Made by a program: the position numbers and the translations under genes. From contig NZ_FZON01000025.1 of the NCBI RefSeq assembly GCF_900188425.1, positions 1-60,330 on the forward strand: DNA of 60,330 nt, given 5' to 3'. Positions 7,398-16,170 of this stretch are shown here, piece after piece. The stretch is from Antarctobacter heliothermus. GTDB lineage: Bacteria > Pseudomonadota > Alphaproteobacteria > Rhodobacterales > Rhodobacteraceae. A model generated the notes under the pieces. The model did not search any database. It saw only the letters and a program-made list of their open reading frames with translations, and was not told the DNA's origin. Within the stretch, counting starts at the first letter, position 1. Each line of letters starts with the position of its first letter.

Positions 7398-8597
7398 TCA
7401 ATTGCGCGGCACAAGCGACAACAGCCCCCCGGGCTGCCGCCTGATCTGACCGTCAAGTTCCAGATCCGTCAAGGCGGGCGACACCTTGCCGGCGGATGCG
7501 CCAAGATCCCGGATCAGTTGATCCTCGGCAACGGGCGATGGCCCCAGCCGGTCAAGGATACTCTGGTGCAAGGCAGCGGTCTCACGCAGCTTGCTCTTGG
7601 CAGAGGGTTTGGCCTGACTTGCGGGTGCGGGCACGGGTGGCACGACATCGGGCTCAGGAAGGTCGAATTGCACCTGTCGAACCGGCATCGTGGGGGCCTC
7701 TGCCGGGGGCAGCGCCTCCAGAATGTCCTCGACGTTGCGGATCAGCCGGGCACCATCGCGGATCAGGATGTTGCAACCGCTGGCGCGCGCATCCATCGGG
7801 TGGCCGGGCACGGCCAGCACCTCACGGCCCTGATCCAGCGCGGTGCGTGCCGTGATCAGTGAGCCTGACTTGGCCGCCGCCTCAACCACCACAACCCCCC
7901 GCGACAGGCCAGAGACGATGCGGTTGCGGGTGGGAAAGTGGCGTGCGACGGGCTGCATTCCGACAGGCTGTTCGCTGATGCGCGCACCACCATTGGCGGC
8001 GATTTCCTCTGCAAGGCGGGTGTTTTCGGCAGGATAGAGCACGTCGACCCCGCCAGCCATGACGGCGATCGTTCCGGTGGGCATTGCGCCCACATGAGCA
8101 ACGGTATCAATCCCGCGTGCCAACCCGGACACCACAACATGGCCTGCCGCCCCTAGCCCCTCGGCCAGACGGCGGCCCATCCGTGTACCCAGCGACGAGG
8201 CACTGCGCGCGCCCACCAAGGCCACCTTGGCCCGGCGCAACACGGCACGATCACCGACACCCCAAAGAATCGGGGGCGCATCAGAGATCTCTGCAAGGTC
8301 CTCGGGGTAGTCACGCTCGCCACGGCAGATCATCCATGCGCCGATACGCCGTCCAGCCGCCAGTTCCGCCTCAACCACACCCAATGGACAGGATTCGTAG
8401 CGATCAACCCCTGCGGCGCGGGCAACCTCGGGCAGCGCATCAAGCGCGGCTTCGGCAGTTCCGTGTTCGGCCAGCAATCTCCAGAAAGTCGTCGGCCCGA
8501 CGCGGCGTGATCGCAAGAGACGGAGCCAGGCCACACGATGATCTTCCGTGGTGGGTGGGAGTGGGGGGTGAGTGGAAGAGTGAGTTTCGTCGCGCAT
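7398..8597 (-). CDS. dprA: DNA processing protein A (DprA/Smf)
   Basis: Binds incoming single-stranded DNA and loads RecA during natural transformation; also found in bacteria not known to be competent. The 399-residue protein has an N-terminal SAM-like region (about residues 20-65), the Rossmann-like core with GARSASSLG and SGLARGID (157-164), and a C-terminal winged helix (about 340-395). The core sequence is well conserved, so it looks functional. A Pro- and Ala-rich linker (about 305-335) separates the core from the winged helix. No other competence gene is nearby. Confidence 0.95.
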   Translation of the reverse strand: MRDETHSSTHPPLPPTTEDHRVAWLRLLRSRRVGPTTFWRLLAEHGTAEAALDALPEVARAAGVDRYESCPLGVVEAELAAGRRIGAWMICRGERDYPEDLAEISDAPPILWGVGDRAVLRRAKVALVGARSASSLGTRMGRRLAEGLGAAGHVVVSGLARGIDTVAHVGAMPTGTIAVMAGGVDVLYPAENTRLAEEIAANGGARISEQPVGMQPVARHFPTRNRIVSGLSRGVVVVEAAAKSGSLITARTALDQGREVLAVPGHPMDARASGCNILIRDGARLIRNVEDILEALPPAEAPTMPVRQVQFDLPEPDVVPPVPAPASQAKPSAKSKLRETAALHQSILDRLGPSPVAEDQLIRDLGASAGKVSPALTDLELDGQIRRQPGGLLSLVPRN

Positions 8598-8882
8598 CCG
8601 GACCCCGTCGTCTTGCTTCAGAAGTCATAGCGGCAAGCTGGTTAACGGCAGGTAAATCCCAGTTCGAATTCCATGACTACAAGGCACAACTCACCGAATT
8701 CGTGGAAAAACAGGTGAAAAGGCATGGCGCTTTACAAAAAACCGCCACGCCGCCCGCAATCGAATCGATGGCTTGCCACCGGCCCCAAACCAGTGCGCCG
8801 AGTGGTTTCCAGCCGATTGGTGGACTTTGTCGACGAACGCAAATGCGCGTGGCCGGAACCTTGTATTGCCCCGCCCCGACCG
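8598..8882. other. Intergenic region between dprA and tldD
   Basis: About 285 bp lying 5' of dprA and 3' of tldD (both minus strand). It should hold the dprA promoter. I see no gene, no convincing hairpin and no repeat in it. Confidence 0.3.
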
Positions 8883-10304
8883 TCAGGCCTGCGCGCCACC
8901 CACGGTCAGGCCGCCGATCATCACCGTGGGTTGCCCCACGCCGACGGGCACCCATTGACCCTGCTTGCCGCAATTCCCCATACCCGGATCCAGCGCCATA
9001 TCGTTGCCCAGTGCCCGGATCTGATTGAGCGCGGTCGCGCCGTCACCGATCAGCGTGGCGCCCTTGACCGGGGCGCCAACCTTGCCGTCCTTGACCCGGT
9101 ACGCCTCGGTGCAGCTGAACACGAACTTGCCGTTGGTGATGTCCACCTGCCCGCCGCCAAAGCCCACCGCCCAGATGCCGTCCTTGAGATCGGCGACAAT
9201 ATCCGCCGGATCGGCGTCGCCGCCCAGCATGTAGGTATTGGTCATGCGCGGCATCGGAATATGGGCAAAGCTCTGCCGCCGCCCGTTGCCCGTCGGCTCC
9301 ACCCCCATCAGGCGGGCGTTCTGCCGGTCCTGCATGTAGCCCACCAGCACGCCGTCCTCGATCAGTACGTTCTTGCCAGAAGGCGTGCCCTCATCGTCGA
9401 TGGTGATAGACCCGCGACGGTCTGGGATCGTGCCGTCATCCAGAACGGTCACACCTTTGGCGGCCACCCGCTGCCCCATCAACCCGGCAAAGGCCGAAGA
9501 TCCCTTGCGGTTGAAATCGCCCTCCAGCCCGTGGCCGATGGCCTCGTGCAGCAGGATACCGGGCCAGCCGGGGCCAAGCACGATGTCCATGGCTCCCGCC
9601 GGGGCCGGTTCCGCCTCCAGGTTCACCAGCGCGATGCGCAGCGCCTCACGGGCCTTGGACTGCCAGTCCTGCGGTGCCAGCAGCCCCTCTAGCGACACAC
9701 GTCCGCCCCCGCCTGCCGTGCCGGATTCGCGGCGGCCGTTGTGTTCGACGATGACAGAGACATTGACGCGGGTCATGGGGCGGGTGTCGCTGACCAGCGC
9801 CCCGTCCGCCCGCAGGATCGAAACCTCTTGCAGGGAGGCCGCAATGGTCGCCGTCACCTGGACGACGCGCGGGTCCAGATCGCGGGTATAGGCGTCAATC
9901 TCGCGCAGCACTTCCAGCTTGACCGGGAAACTGGCGCCGTCGATGGGATCGGCATCGGTATAGAGCGTCCGGTTGGTGCCTGCCGGGGGCGGGGACATGA
10001 TGCCGCCGCCGTCACCGATCGCCAGTCGCGCCGTATCCACCGCGCGTTTCAGCGCGCTTTCACTGATTTCTGTCGCATGAGCATATCCCGCCACCTCGCC
10101 CCGGACGGCGCGCAGACCGAATCCTTCGGACGAATCATAGCTGGCCGTCTTGACCCGCCCGTCGTCCAGCACCAATGATTCCGAGCGGGACCGTTCCAGA
10201 AACAACTCGCCGTCCTCGGCACCGTTCAGCGCCGTGCGCACCAGTCTGGTGGTGTTTTCAAGGTCCAGATGGGTCTCGAACGGGCGAAAGGCAGAGGGGG
10301 TCAT
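8883..10304 (-). CDS. tldD: Metalloprotease TldD
   Basis: Zinc protease subunit that works with PmbA/TldE to cut small peptides, for example antitoxins and modified peptides. The 473-residue protein carries HEAIGH at 253-258, the HExxxH zinc site of the TldD side of the pair, followed by a Gly- and Asp-rich stretch. The N-terminal half has the usual TldD/PmbA repeat elements (SYDSSEGFGLRAVRGE). The ATG at 10304 gives the standard start MTPSAFRPF; the open frame extends 101 codons further upstream without a sensible start. No pmbA gene is in the window, which is common because the two are often unlinked. Confidence 0.95.
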   Translation of the reverse strand: MTPSAFRPFETHLDLENTTRLVRTALNGAEDGELFLERSRSESLVLDDGRVKTASYDSSEGFGLRAVRGEVAGYAHATEISESALKRAVDTARLAIGDGGGIMSPPPAGTNRTLYTDADPIDGASFPVKLEVLREIDAYTRDLDPRVVQVTATIAASLQEVSILRADGALVSDTRPMTRVNVSVIVEHNGRRESGTAGGGGRVSLEGLLAPQDWQSKAREALRIALVNLEAEPAPAGAMDIVLGPGWPGILLHEAIGHGLEGDFNRKGSSAFAGLMGQRVAAKGVTVLDDGTIPDRRGSITIDDEGTPSGKNVLIEDGVLVGYMQDRQNARLMGVEPTGNGRRQSFAHIPMPRMTNTYMLGGDADPADIVADLKDGIWAVGFGGGQVDITNGKFVFSCTEAYRVKDGKVGAPVKGATLIGDGATALNQIRALGNDMALDPGMGNCGKQGQWVPVGVGQPTVMIGGLTVGGAQA

Positions 10305-10483
10305 GGGCGTCTCCGGCTTGATCTGGATCAAAAAAGCGGCGGTTTGCCGCAAGGGCCGAGCTTTCCCGGCATACCGGAATATGATTTTAAGCAGGGCAGA
10401 ACGCAATGGGAGGTGCGTGGGCCGTTCGGGTCCGCCGCCGTGGCCCTCCCGTGGACCACACTCGCAACCGATCAGGGTGAGAC

Positions 10484-11359
10484 ATGCAACGCAAATCGAT
10501 GCTTCTGGGCCTTTTGAGTGCCTTCCTTGCAGTGCCGGCACTGGCGCAAGACCTTCCCGTGCTGGGCAAACCGCACGATGGCGGAATGGGTTTTCAGCCC
10601 GCCGCAACCGAACTGGCCGCCGATCTTCAGTGGCTGGACGGCATGGTTTTGGTGATCATCACCATTATCACCCTCTTTGTGACCGGGCTGCTGGCCTTCG
10701 CCGCCGTCCGCTTCAACCGCAAGGCCAACCCGGTGCCAAAGGGTTTTACCCACAACTCGCCGCTCGAAGTGGCGTGGACCATTGGCCCGATCGTCATCCT
10801 GGTCTTTATCGGCGCGTTCTCACTGCCGGTTCTGTTCAAACAACAGGAAATCCCCGAGGGCGACATCACCATCAAGGTGACCGGCTACCAGTGGTACTGG
10901 GGCTATGAATATGTCGGCACCGATCTGGCCTATGACGCCTACATGATCGGCTCACCGGCCACCGGCGGCGACAACCGCATGTCCGCCGGTGTCGAGGAAC
11001 AGCTGGTCGATGCCGGCTATGAAAAGAGCGACTTCCTGCTGGCCACCGACACCGCCATCGTCCTGCCCGTGGGCAAGACGGTCGTGATGCAGGTCACCGG
11101 CGCGGACGTCATTCACTCATGGACCATCCCCGCCTTTGGCGTGAAGCAGGACGCCGTGCCCGGCCGTCTGGCGGAACTGTGGTTCACACCGCAAAAAGAG
11201 GGTGTGTACTATGGCCAGTGTTCGGAGCTGTGCGGCATCGCCCACGCTTACATGCCGATCACCGTCAAGGTTGTCAGCGAAGAGGCCTATGAGGCATGGC
11301 TTGCTGCGTCGATCGACGAAGGTGGCTATACCGACGTGCGCGCGGTGCTGACCAACTGA
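10484..11359 (+). CDS. coxB: Cytochrome c oxidase subunit II
   Basis: Carries the CuA centre that takes electrons from cytochrome c into the aa3 oxidase of the inner membrane. The 291-residue protein has a signal peptide (cut near ALAQ), two membrane helices (about 52-76 and 95-117) and a periplasmic cupredoxin domain. The CuA ligands are all present: His211, Cys246, Glu248, Cys250, His254 and Met257. Aromatic QWYWGYEY (136-143) is the cytochrome c electron entry patch. It heads a plus-strand block of oxidase genes; subunit I is not in the window. Confidence 0.97.
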   Translation: MQRKSMLLGLLSAFLAVPALAQDLPVLGKPHDGGMGFQPAATELAADLQWLDGMVLVIITIITLFVTGLLAFAAVRFNRKANPVPKGFTHNSPLEVAWTIGPIVILVFIGAFSLPVLFKQQEIPEGDITIKVTGYQWYWGYEYVGTDLAYDAYMIGSPATGGDNRMSAGVEEQLVDAGYEKSDFLLATDTAIVLPVGKTVVMQVTGADVIHSWTIPAFGVKQDAVPGRLAELWFTPQKEGVYYGQCSELCGIAHAYMPITVKVVSEEAYEAWLAASIDEGGYTDVRAVLTN

Positions 11360-11402
11360 GCCTCGGCAGGGTGAAAACCCGCCCTACATAGTGCACACAA
11401 GG

Positions 11403-11425
11403 TGCGCCGCCTCGGCGCATCTTTT
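11403..11425 (+). terminator. Hairpin with T-tract between coxB and ctaB
   Basis: TGCGCCG (11403-11409) and CGGCGCA (11413-11419) form a seven-pair stem with a three-base loop, followed by TCTTTT. It looks like a partial terminator or attenuator that would lower expression of the assembly genes relative to coxB. Confidence 0.6.
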
Positions 11426-11440
11426 GCCAAGGGATCCACA

Positions 11441-12376
11441 ATGAGCGACGCAAGCCTGCATTCGGACGCCTATGAAAACGAGGCTCAGTTCGGCGATTAC
11501 TTCGCCCTGCTGAAGCCGCGCGTCATGACGCTGGTGGTGTTCACGGCCTTCGTGGGCCTGCTGGCCGCGCCCGTTGCCGTTCATCCCTTTGTGGGCTTTT
11601 GCGCCGTGCTGTTCATTGCCGTCGGCGGTGGTGCGTCTGGCGCGCTGAACATGTGGTACGATTCGGACATCGACGCGGTGATGAAACGCACCGCAAGACG
11701 CCCGATCCCCGCCGGCAAGGTCACCCGGGATGAGGCGTTGGCCATCGGGTTGACGCTGTCGACCTTTGCCGTCGTCTTTCTTGGCCTCGCCACCAACTGG
11801 GTGGCGGCGGGATTGCTGGCCTTTACCATCTTCTTTTACGTCGTGATCTACACCATGTGGCTGAAACGGCTGACGCCTCAGAACATCGTGATCGGCGGTG
11901 CCGCCGGGGCCTTTCCCCCGATGATCGGCTGGGCCGCTGCAACGGGCGATATCTCGACCGCCTCGGTGTTGATGTTCTGTCTGACCTTCCTCTGGACGCC
12001 GCCGCATTTCTGGGCACTCGCCCTGTTTGTCCGCATGGACTACGACAACGCCACCGTGCCGATGCTGACCGTCACCCACGGTCGCCGCGCCACCCGCCGC
12101 CACATCCTTGTCTACACCGTGCTTCTGGCCGCGTTTGCCATCGGCCTTGCCTTCACCCAGGTGGGCGGGCCGATCTATCTGGTGACGGCGCTCGTGTTGA
12201 ACGCGCTGTTCCTCAAGGGCGCTGTGCAGATTGCCCGCCGTGACGAGGACACCGCCGAAGCGGACAGCTACAAGGCGGAACGGTCGTTTTTCAAACTCTC
12301 GCTGCTCTACCTCTTCGCCCACTTCGGGGCGATCCTGGTGGACGCCGGTCTTGACCGCGCGGGGGTCTGGGGATGA
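11441..12376 (+). CDS. ctaB: Protoheme IX farnesyltransferase (heme O synthase)
   Basis: Integral membrane UbiA-family enzyme that adds a farnesyl tail to heme B, the first step to heme A for the oxidase. The 311-residue protein has the first Asp-rich motif NMWYDSDID (70-78) followed by MKRTARRP, and a second conserved WTPPHFWALAL segment. Nine hydrophobic helices are expected and the hydrophobic pattern agrees. The ATG at 11441 has AAGGGA before it; the frame continues 13 codons upstream through the hairpin, which argues against an earlier start. Its stop overlaps the start of the next small gene (ATGA). Confidence 0.96.
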   Translation: MSDASLHSDAYENEAQFGDYFALLKPRVMTLVVFTAFVGLLAAPVAVHPFVGFCAVLFIAVGGGASGALNMWYDSDIDAVMKRTARRPIPAGKVTRDEALAIGLTLSTFAVVFLGLATNWVAAGLLAFTIFFYVVIYTMWLKRLTPQNIVIGGAAGAFPPMIGWAAATGDISTASVLMFCLTFLWTPPHFWALALFVRMDYDNATVPMLTVTHGRRATRRHILVYTVLLAAFAIGLAFTQVGGPIYLVTALVLNALFLKGAVQIARRDEDTAEADSYKAERSFFKLSLLYLFAHFGAILVDAGLDRAGVWG

Positions 12377-12543
12377 GCCTGAGCAAACAGCATGAGTTGC
12401 ACAAACGCCGTCAGGGCCGCAACACCGGCGTCGGTCTGGTTCTGGCGGCATTTGTCGTGATCATTCTGGGATTGACCTATGTGAAAATCACACAAGGCGG
12501 GCTCCAGATGCAGCCCGAGCGGGGAGTGTCCGATGGCGGTTGA
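12373..12543 (+). CDS. CoxF-like small single-pass membrane protein
   Basis: A 56-residue frame starting at the ATGA overlap with ctaB and ending inside the first codons of ctaG. It begins MSLSKQHELHKRRQGRNTG and has one membrane helix (about residues 20-36, GVGLVLAAFVVIILGL), then a short polar tail. Position, size and topology fit the small protein found between ctaB and ctaG in rhodobacterial oxidase operons and annotated as CoxF or oxidase assembly protein. Its overlap with both neighbours supports translational coupling. The exact role is not known to me. Confidence 0.85.
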   Translation: MSLSKQHELHKRRQGRNTGVGLVLAAFVVIILGLTYVKITQGGLQMQPERGVSDGG

Positions 12544-13114
12544 CGGAAAACAGAAAACACTTCTGCAAACGGTTGGCGTTGTGGTGCTCATGGGCGGCCT
12601 CGCCTGGGCTTCGGTTCCGTTTTACGACTGGTTCTGCAAGGTTACGGGCTTTGGCGGCACACCCAACGTGGCCGCCGCTGCCGGGGACGTTCTGGACAAG
12701 ACGATCAAGGTCCGCTTTGACGCCTCCAAGGAACGCGGCATGCCGTGGGAGTTCAAACCCGTCGAGCGTGAGATGACCATCCGCATCGGTGAACAGGGTC
12801 TGGCCTTTTATGAGGCGTACAACCCCACCAACCGCCCCATTGCCGGGCAGGCCAGCTATAACGTGACCCCCTACGAGGCGGGCGCCTTCTTTTCCAAGAT
12901 CGACTGTTTCTGCTTCGAAGAGCAGGTGCTGATGCCCGGCGAACGGGTCATGATGCCGGTCAGCTTTTTCGTCGACACCGGCATCGTGTCCGACCGCGAT
13001 GCCAAACACACCGGCCACATTACGCTAAGCTATACTTTCTACGAGATCGACCTGCCCGAAGAGACGCAGGCCGCTCTTGACGCCAAAAGAGACGCGGATG
13101 CGTCCGTCAACTAA
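12533..13114 (+). CDS. ctaG: Cytochrome c oxidase assembly protein CtaG (Cox11 type)
   Basis: Inserts copper into the CuB site of subunit I from the periplasmic side. The 193-residue protein has one N-terminal membrane helix (about 10-29) and a periplasmic immunoglobulin-like domain. The copper-binding CFCFEEQ motif, with Cys125 and Cys127, is intact and a further Cys35 follows the membrane helix as in other Cox11 proteins. It starts 11 bases before the end of the preceding small membrane gene, so it belongs to the same operon, and coxC follows 24 bp later. Confidence 0.97.
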   Translation: MAVDGKQKTLLQTVGVVVLMGGLAWASVPFYDWFCKVTGFGGTPNVAAAAGDVLDKTIKVRFDASKERGMPWEFKPVEREMTIRIGEQGLAFYEAYNPTNRPIAGQASYNVTPYEAGAFFSKIDCFCFEEQVLMPGERVMMPVSFFVDTGIVSDRDAKHTGHITLSYTFYEIDLPEETQAALDAKRDADASVN

Positions 13115-13138
13115 CGCCAAACGAGGGAATGAACTGAC

Positions 13139-13978
13139 ATGGCGCATGCAAAGAACCACGATTACCACATTCTGAACCCCTCCATCTGGCCGCTTCTCGG
13201 CGCGGTTTTTGGCTTTGCCATGCTGTTCGGCGCAGTGGCCTGGATGTCTGGGGAAATGACCATCCTGTTCGAGGCGATCACTCTGAGCGGGCCTTGGCTG
13301 TTCCTGATCGGCTTTGTCGGCGTGCTCTACGTCATGTTCGGCTGGTGGTCAGAGACCGTCGTCGAAAACAAGGTCGGCGATCACACCCCCGTTGTGCTGA
13401 TCGGCCTGCGCTACGGCTTTATCCTGTTCATCATGTCCGAGGTGATGTTCTTCTTCGCCTGGTTCTGGTCGTTCTTCAAACACGCCATGTACCCGATGGA
13501 CCCAGCCGGCAATTCGCCCGCCGTTGACGGTGTCTGGCCGCCTGCTGGAATCGAAACATTCGACCCCTGGCACCTGCCGCTGATCAACACGCTGATCCTG
13601 CTCTGTTCGGGCGCCGCAGCCACCTGGGCGCACCACGCCCTGGTGCATGAGGACAACCGGCGGGACGTCAAGAACGGTCTGATCATCGCCATCCTGCTGG
13701 GCATGATCTTTACGGTGTTCCAGGCCTACGAATACAGCCACGCCGCCTTTGGCTTCTCCGGCAACATCTATGGCGCCAACTTCTTCATGGCGACCGGGTT
13801 TCACGGCTTCCACGTTGTTGTCGGCACGATCTTTCTGTTCATCTGCCTGATGCGCGTGCTGCGCGGCCACTTTACCGCCGATAACCATCTCGGGTTTGAG
13901 GCCGCCGCCTGGTACTGGCACTTTGTCGACGTGGTCTGGCTGTTCCTGTTCTGCGCCGTCTACATCTGGGGCGGCTGA
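13139..13978 (+). CDS. coxC: Cytochrome c oxidase subunit III
   Basis: The 279-residue seven-helix subunit that stabilises the aa3 oxidase and helps proton uptake. It begins [18 protein letters not shown], the usual start. Conserved features include [19 protein letters not shown] in the third helix, [17 protein letters not shown] and the C-terminal [16 protein letters not shown] with the conserved His and Trp residues. A GAGGGA ribosome site precedes the ATG. A strong terminator follows about 80 bp after the stop, closing the oxidase transcript. Confidence 0.97.
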   Translation: MAHAKNHDYHILNPSIWPLLGAVFGFAMLFGAVAWMSGEMTILFEAITLSGPWLFLIGFVGVLYVMFGWWSETVVENKVGDHTPVVLIGLRYGFILFIMSEVMFFFAWFWSFFKHAMYPMDPAGNSPAVDGVWPPAGIETFDPWHLPLINTLILLCSGAAATWAHHALVHEDNRRDVKNGLIIAILLGMIFTVFQAYEYSHAAFGFSGNIYGANFFMATGFHGFHVVVGTIFLFICLMRVLRGHFTADNHLGFEAAAWYWHFVDVVWLFLFCAVYIWGG

Positions 13979-14056
13979 GGACCGGCAGGCCACAAGCCCA
14001 TCCAGTGCCCCACTGGCAAGGATGGGTCTTGCACCCACGGCCTCACACGATAAACC

Positions 14057-14084
14057 AAGGCGCGCCCATATGGGCGCGCCTTTT
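14057..14084 (+). terminator. Terminator after coxC
   Basis: A perfect 26-bp palindrome, AAGGCGCGCCCA then TA then its complement (14057-14082), runs into TTTT and TTTC. It is the most canonical intrinsic terminator in this part of the window and lies only about 20 bp before the likely start of surf1. Confidence 0.85.
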
Positions 14085-14102
14085 CGTTTCGGAGCCGGCC
14101 TC

Positions 14103-14780
14103 TTGAACCGCTACACCGCCCCTCTTGTCCTTGGTCTGACCGGCATAGCCATCCTGCTGTGGCTGGGCACCTGGCAAATCCAGCGACTGGCGTGGAAACA
14201 GGACATCCTGTCCGAGATCGAAACCACCATCGCGGACGCCCCACAGCCCCTGCCCCGTCTCATCGACCCCGACGCGCAACGCTATCAACCTGTCGAGCTG
14301 ACAGGAGAGATGGGCGGCGACGCGCTCGCGGTTCTAGTGTCTGTGAAACATCGCGGCGCGGGCTGGCGATTTATTTCGGCCTTCCAGACCGACGACGGGC
14401 GGCGCATCCTGCTGGATCGCGGCTATGTTCCGGTCGACCAGAAGGACCTGCCACTTTATGCAGGCCCCGCGACGATCCGGGGCAATCTGCACTGGACGGA
14501 TGACCGCAATTCCTCCACCCCCGCCAACGATCCCGCCAAGAACATCTGGTACGCCCGCGACATCGGCCCGATGGCCGAGGCGCTGGACACCGAACCGCTG
14601 CTGGTGATCGTCCGCGACATGTCCCCCGCCGACCCGGGCGTGACGCCGTTGCCCGTCGACACCGACGGCATCCCGAATGATCACTTGCAATATGCCATAA
14701 CGTGGTTTTCGCTCGCCGCGGTCTGGCTCATCATGACTGGCGTCTGGATGCGGCGTCTCAAGACAGGCAAGGAGTCCTGA
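14103..14780 (+). CDS. SURF1-family oxidase assembly protein
   Basis: Needed for heme A delivery to cytochrome oxidase. The 225-residue protein has the SURF1 topology: a membrane helix near each end (about 6-23 and 193-212) with a periplasmic domain between them. Family motifs seen are LGTWQIQRLAWK after the first helix, RILLDRGYVP in the middle and NDHLQYAITWFSLA before the second helix. The TTG at 14103 is preferred because GGAG lies eight bases before it. An in-frame ATG at 14070 lies inside the coxC terminator stem and has no ribosome site. It ends one base before thrC. Confidence 0.85.
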   Translation: MNRYTAPLVLGLTGIAILLWLGTWQIQRLAWKQDILSEIETTIADAPQPLPRLIDPDAQRYQPVELTGEMGGDALAVLVSVKHRGAGWRFISAFQTDDGRRILLDRGYVPVDQKDLPLYAGPATIRGNLHWTDDRNSSTPANDPAKNIWYARDIGPMAEALDTEPLLVIVRDMSPADPGVTPLPVDTDGIPNDHLQYAITWFSLAAVWLIMTGVWMRRLKTGKES

Positions 14781-14781
14781 C

Positions 14782-16170
14782 ATGCGTTACATTTCGACCC
14801 GGGGACAGGCCCCCGCGCTGACCTTCGAAGAGGCCATGCTGTCCGGTCTGGCCCGCGATGGCGGTCTATATGTGCCCGAGACCATCCCGCAGATGAGCGC
14901 CGATGACATCCGCGCCCTGCACGGTCTCAGCTATGAGGAAACCGCCTTTCGCGTGATGCGCCCCTTTGTGGGCGATGGGTTCACCGATGAGGTCTTTGCC
15001 GACCTGATCGCCAAGGCCTACGCCGGGTTCGAACACAACGCCCGCGCGCCAATGGTGCAAATCGCGCCGGGGCATTTCCTGCTGGAACTGTTCCACGGCC
15101 CCACGCTGGCCTTCAAAGACTTTGCCATGCAGCTGATCGGCCAGTTGTTCCAAGAGGCGCTGGAACGGCGCGGAGAGCGTGTCACCATCGTCGGCGCGAC
15201 CTCTGGTGACACGGGCTCTGCGGCCATCGAGGCGTTCAAAGGGCTCGACAATGTCGATGTGTTTATCCTCTACCCGCATGGTCGCGTATCAGAGGTGCAG
15301 CGGCGCCAGATGACCACCCCGCCCGAGGCCAACGTACACGCTCTGGCGATGGATGGTCATTTCGACGATTGCCAAGCCCGCCTCAAGGACATGTTCAACC
15401 ACTTTGAGTTCCGCGACACCGTGCGGCTGGCGGGTGTGAACAGCATCAACTGGGCGCGCGTTCTGGCGCAGGTGGTCTACTACTTCTCCTCCGCTGTCAG
15501 CCTTGGCGCGCCGGACCGCAAGGTCAGCTTTACGGTGCCCACCGGCAACTTTGGCGACATCTTTGCAGGCTACATCGCCAAGCGCATGGGCCTGCCCATC
15601 GACCGGCTGGTGGTCGCCACCAACCAGAACGACATCCTGCACCGCTGCCTGTCGTCGGGCGCATACGCCACGTCGCAGGTGCATCCGTCGATCAGCCCCT
15701 CGATGGACATTCAGGTCAGCAGCAACTTTGAGCGCGCTCTGTTCGACGCCTATGGCCGCGACGGCAATGCCGTGGCGCAGCTAATGGACGAGTTGAAAAA
15801 CGGCGGCTTCAACGTCAGCCAGGGCGCGTTGCAGGCGCTGCGCGAACATTTCGACAGCGGTCGCGTGTCCGAGGAGCAGACCTTGGAAACCATCCGCAGC
15901 GCCAACGCCTCGATGGGCGAACTGCTCTGCCCGCATTCGGCCATCGGCGTGCGCGTGGGTGAGGACATGCGCGACCCGGCCACACCGATGATCACGCTGG
16001 CCACCGCCCATCCGGCCAAGTTCCCCGACGCGGTTGAAAAGGCCAGCGGCATTCGCCCCCCTCTTCCAAATCGCATGGCGGACCTTTATGAGCGTTCGGA
16101 ACGGGTAACCCGGGTCGAAAACGACCTCACCGCCCTAGAGACCCTCATTCAGGAGCGTATTGCCAAGTGA
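14782..16170 (+). CDS. thrC: Threonine synthase
   Basis: PLP enzyme making threonine from O-phosphohomoserine. At 462 residues it belongs to the longer class found in proteobacteria and yeast. It begins MRYISTRG and contains LFHGPTLAFKDFAMQ, with Lys112 as the PLP Schiff base, and the phosphate-binding GATSGDTGSAA. An AAGGAG ribosome site precedes the ATG. Its TGA overlaps the GTG of the next gene. The surf1-thrC-M16 peptidase order is typical of rhodobacterial genomes. Confidence 0.97.
   Translation: MRYISTRGQAPALTFEEAMLSGLARDGGLYVPETIPQMSADDIRALHGLSYEETAFRVMRPFVGDGFTDEVFADLIAKAYAGFEHNARAPMVQIAPGHFLLELFHGPTLAFKDFAMQLIGQLFQEALERRGERVTIVGATSGDTGSAAIEAFKGLDNVDVFILYPHGRVSEVQRRQMTTPPEANVHALAMDGHFDDCQARLKDMFNHFEFRDTVRLAGVNSINWARVLAQVVYYFSSAVSLGAPDRKVSFTVPTGNFGDIFAGYIAKRMGLPIDRLVVATNQNDILHRCLSSGAYATSQVHPSISPSMDIQVSSNFERALFDAYGRDGNAVAQLMDELKNGGFNVSQGALQALREHFDSGRVSEEQTLETIRSANASMGELLCPHSAIGVRVGEDMRDPATPMITLATAHPAKFPDAVEKASGIRPPLPNRMADLYERSERVTRVENDLTALETLIQERIAK

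Noticed and set aside
8883-10607. Long version of TldD starting at 10607
   Set aside because: The extra 101 codons precede the typical start, overlap the coxB leader region antisense and show no homology-like pattern.
11384-12451. 355-codon minus-strand frame opposite ctaB
   Set aside because: Antisense to the farnesyltransferase; rich in Gly, His, Arg and Gln as expected from an opposite-strand shadow.
14070-14102. ATG at 14070 as the start of surf1
   Set aside because: It lies inside the coxC terminator stem with no ribosome site; TTG 14103 has GGAG at good spacing.
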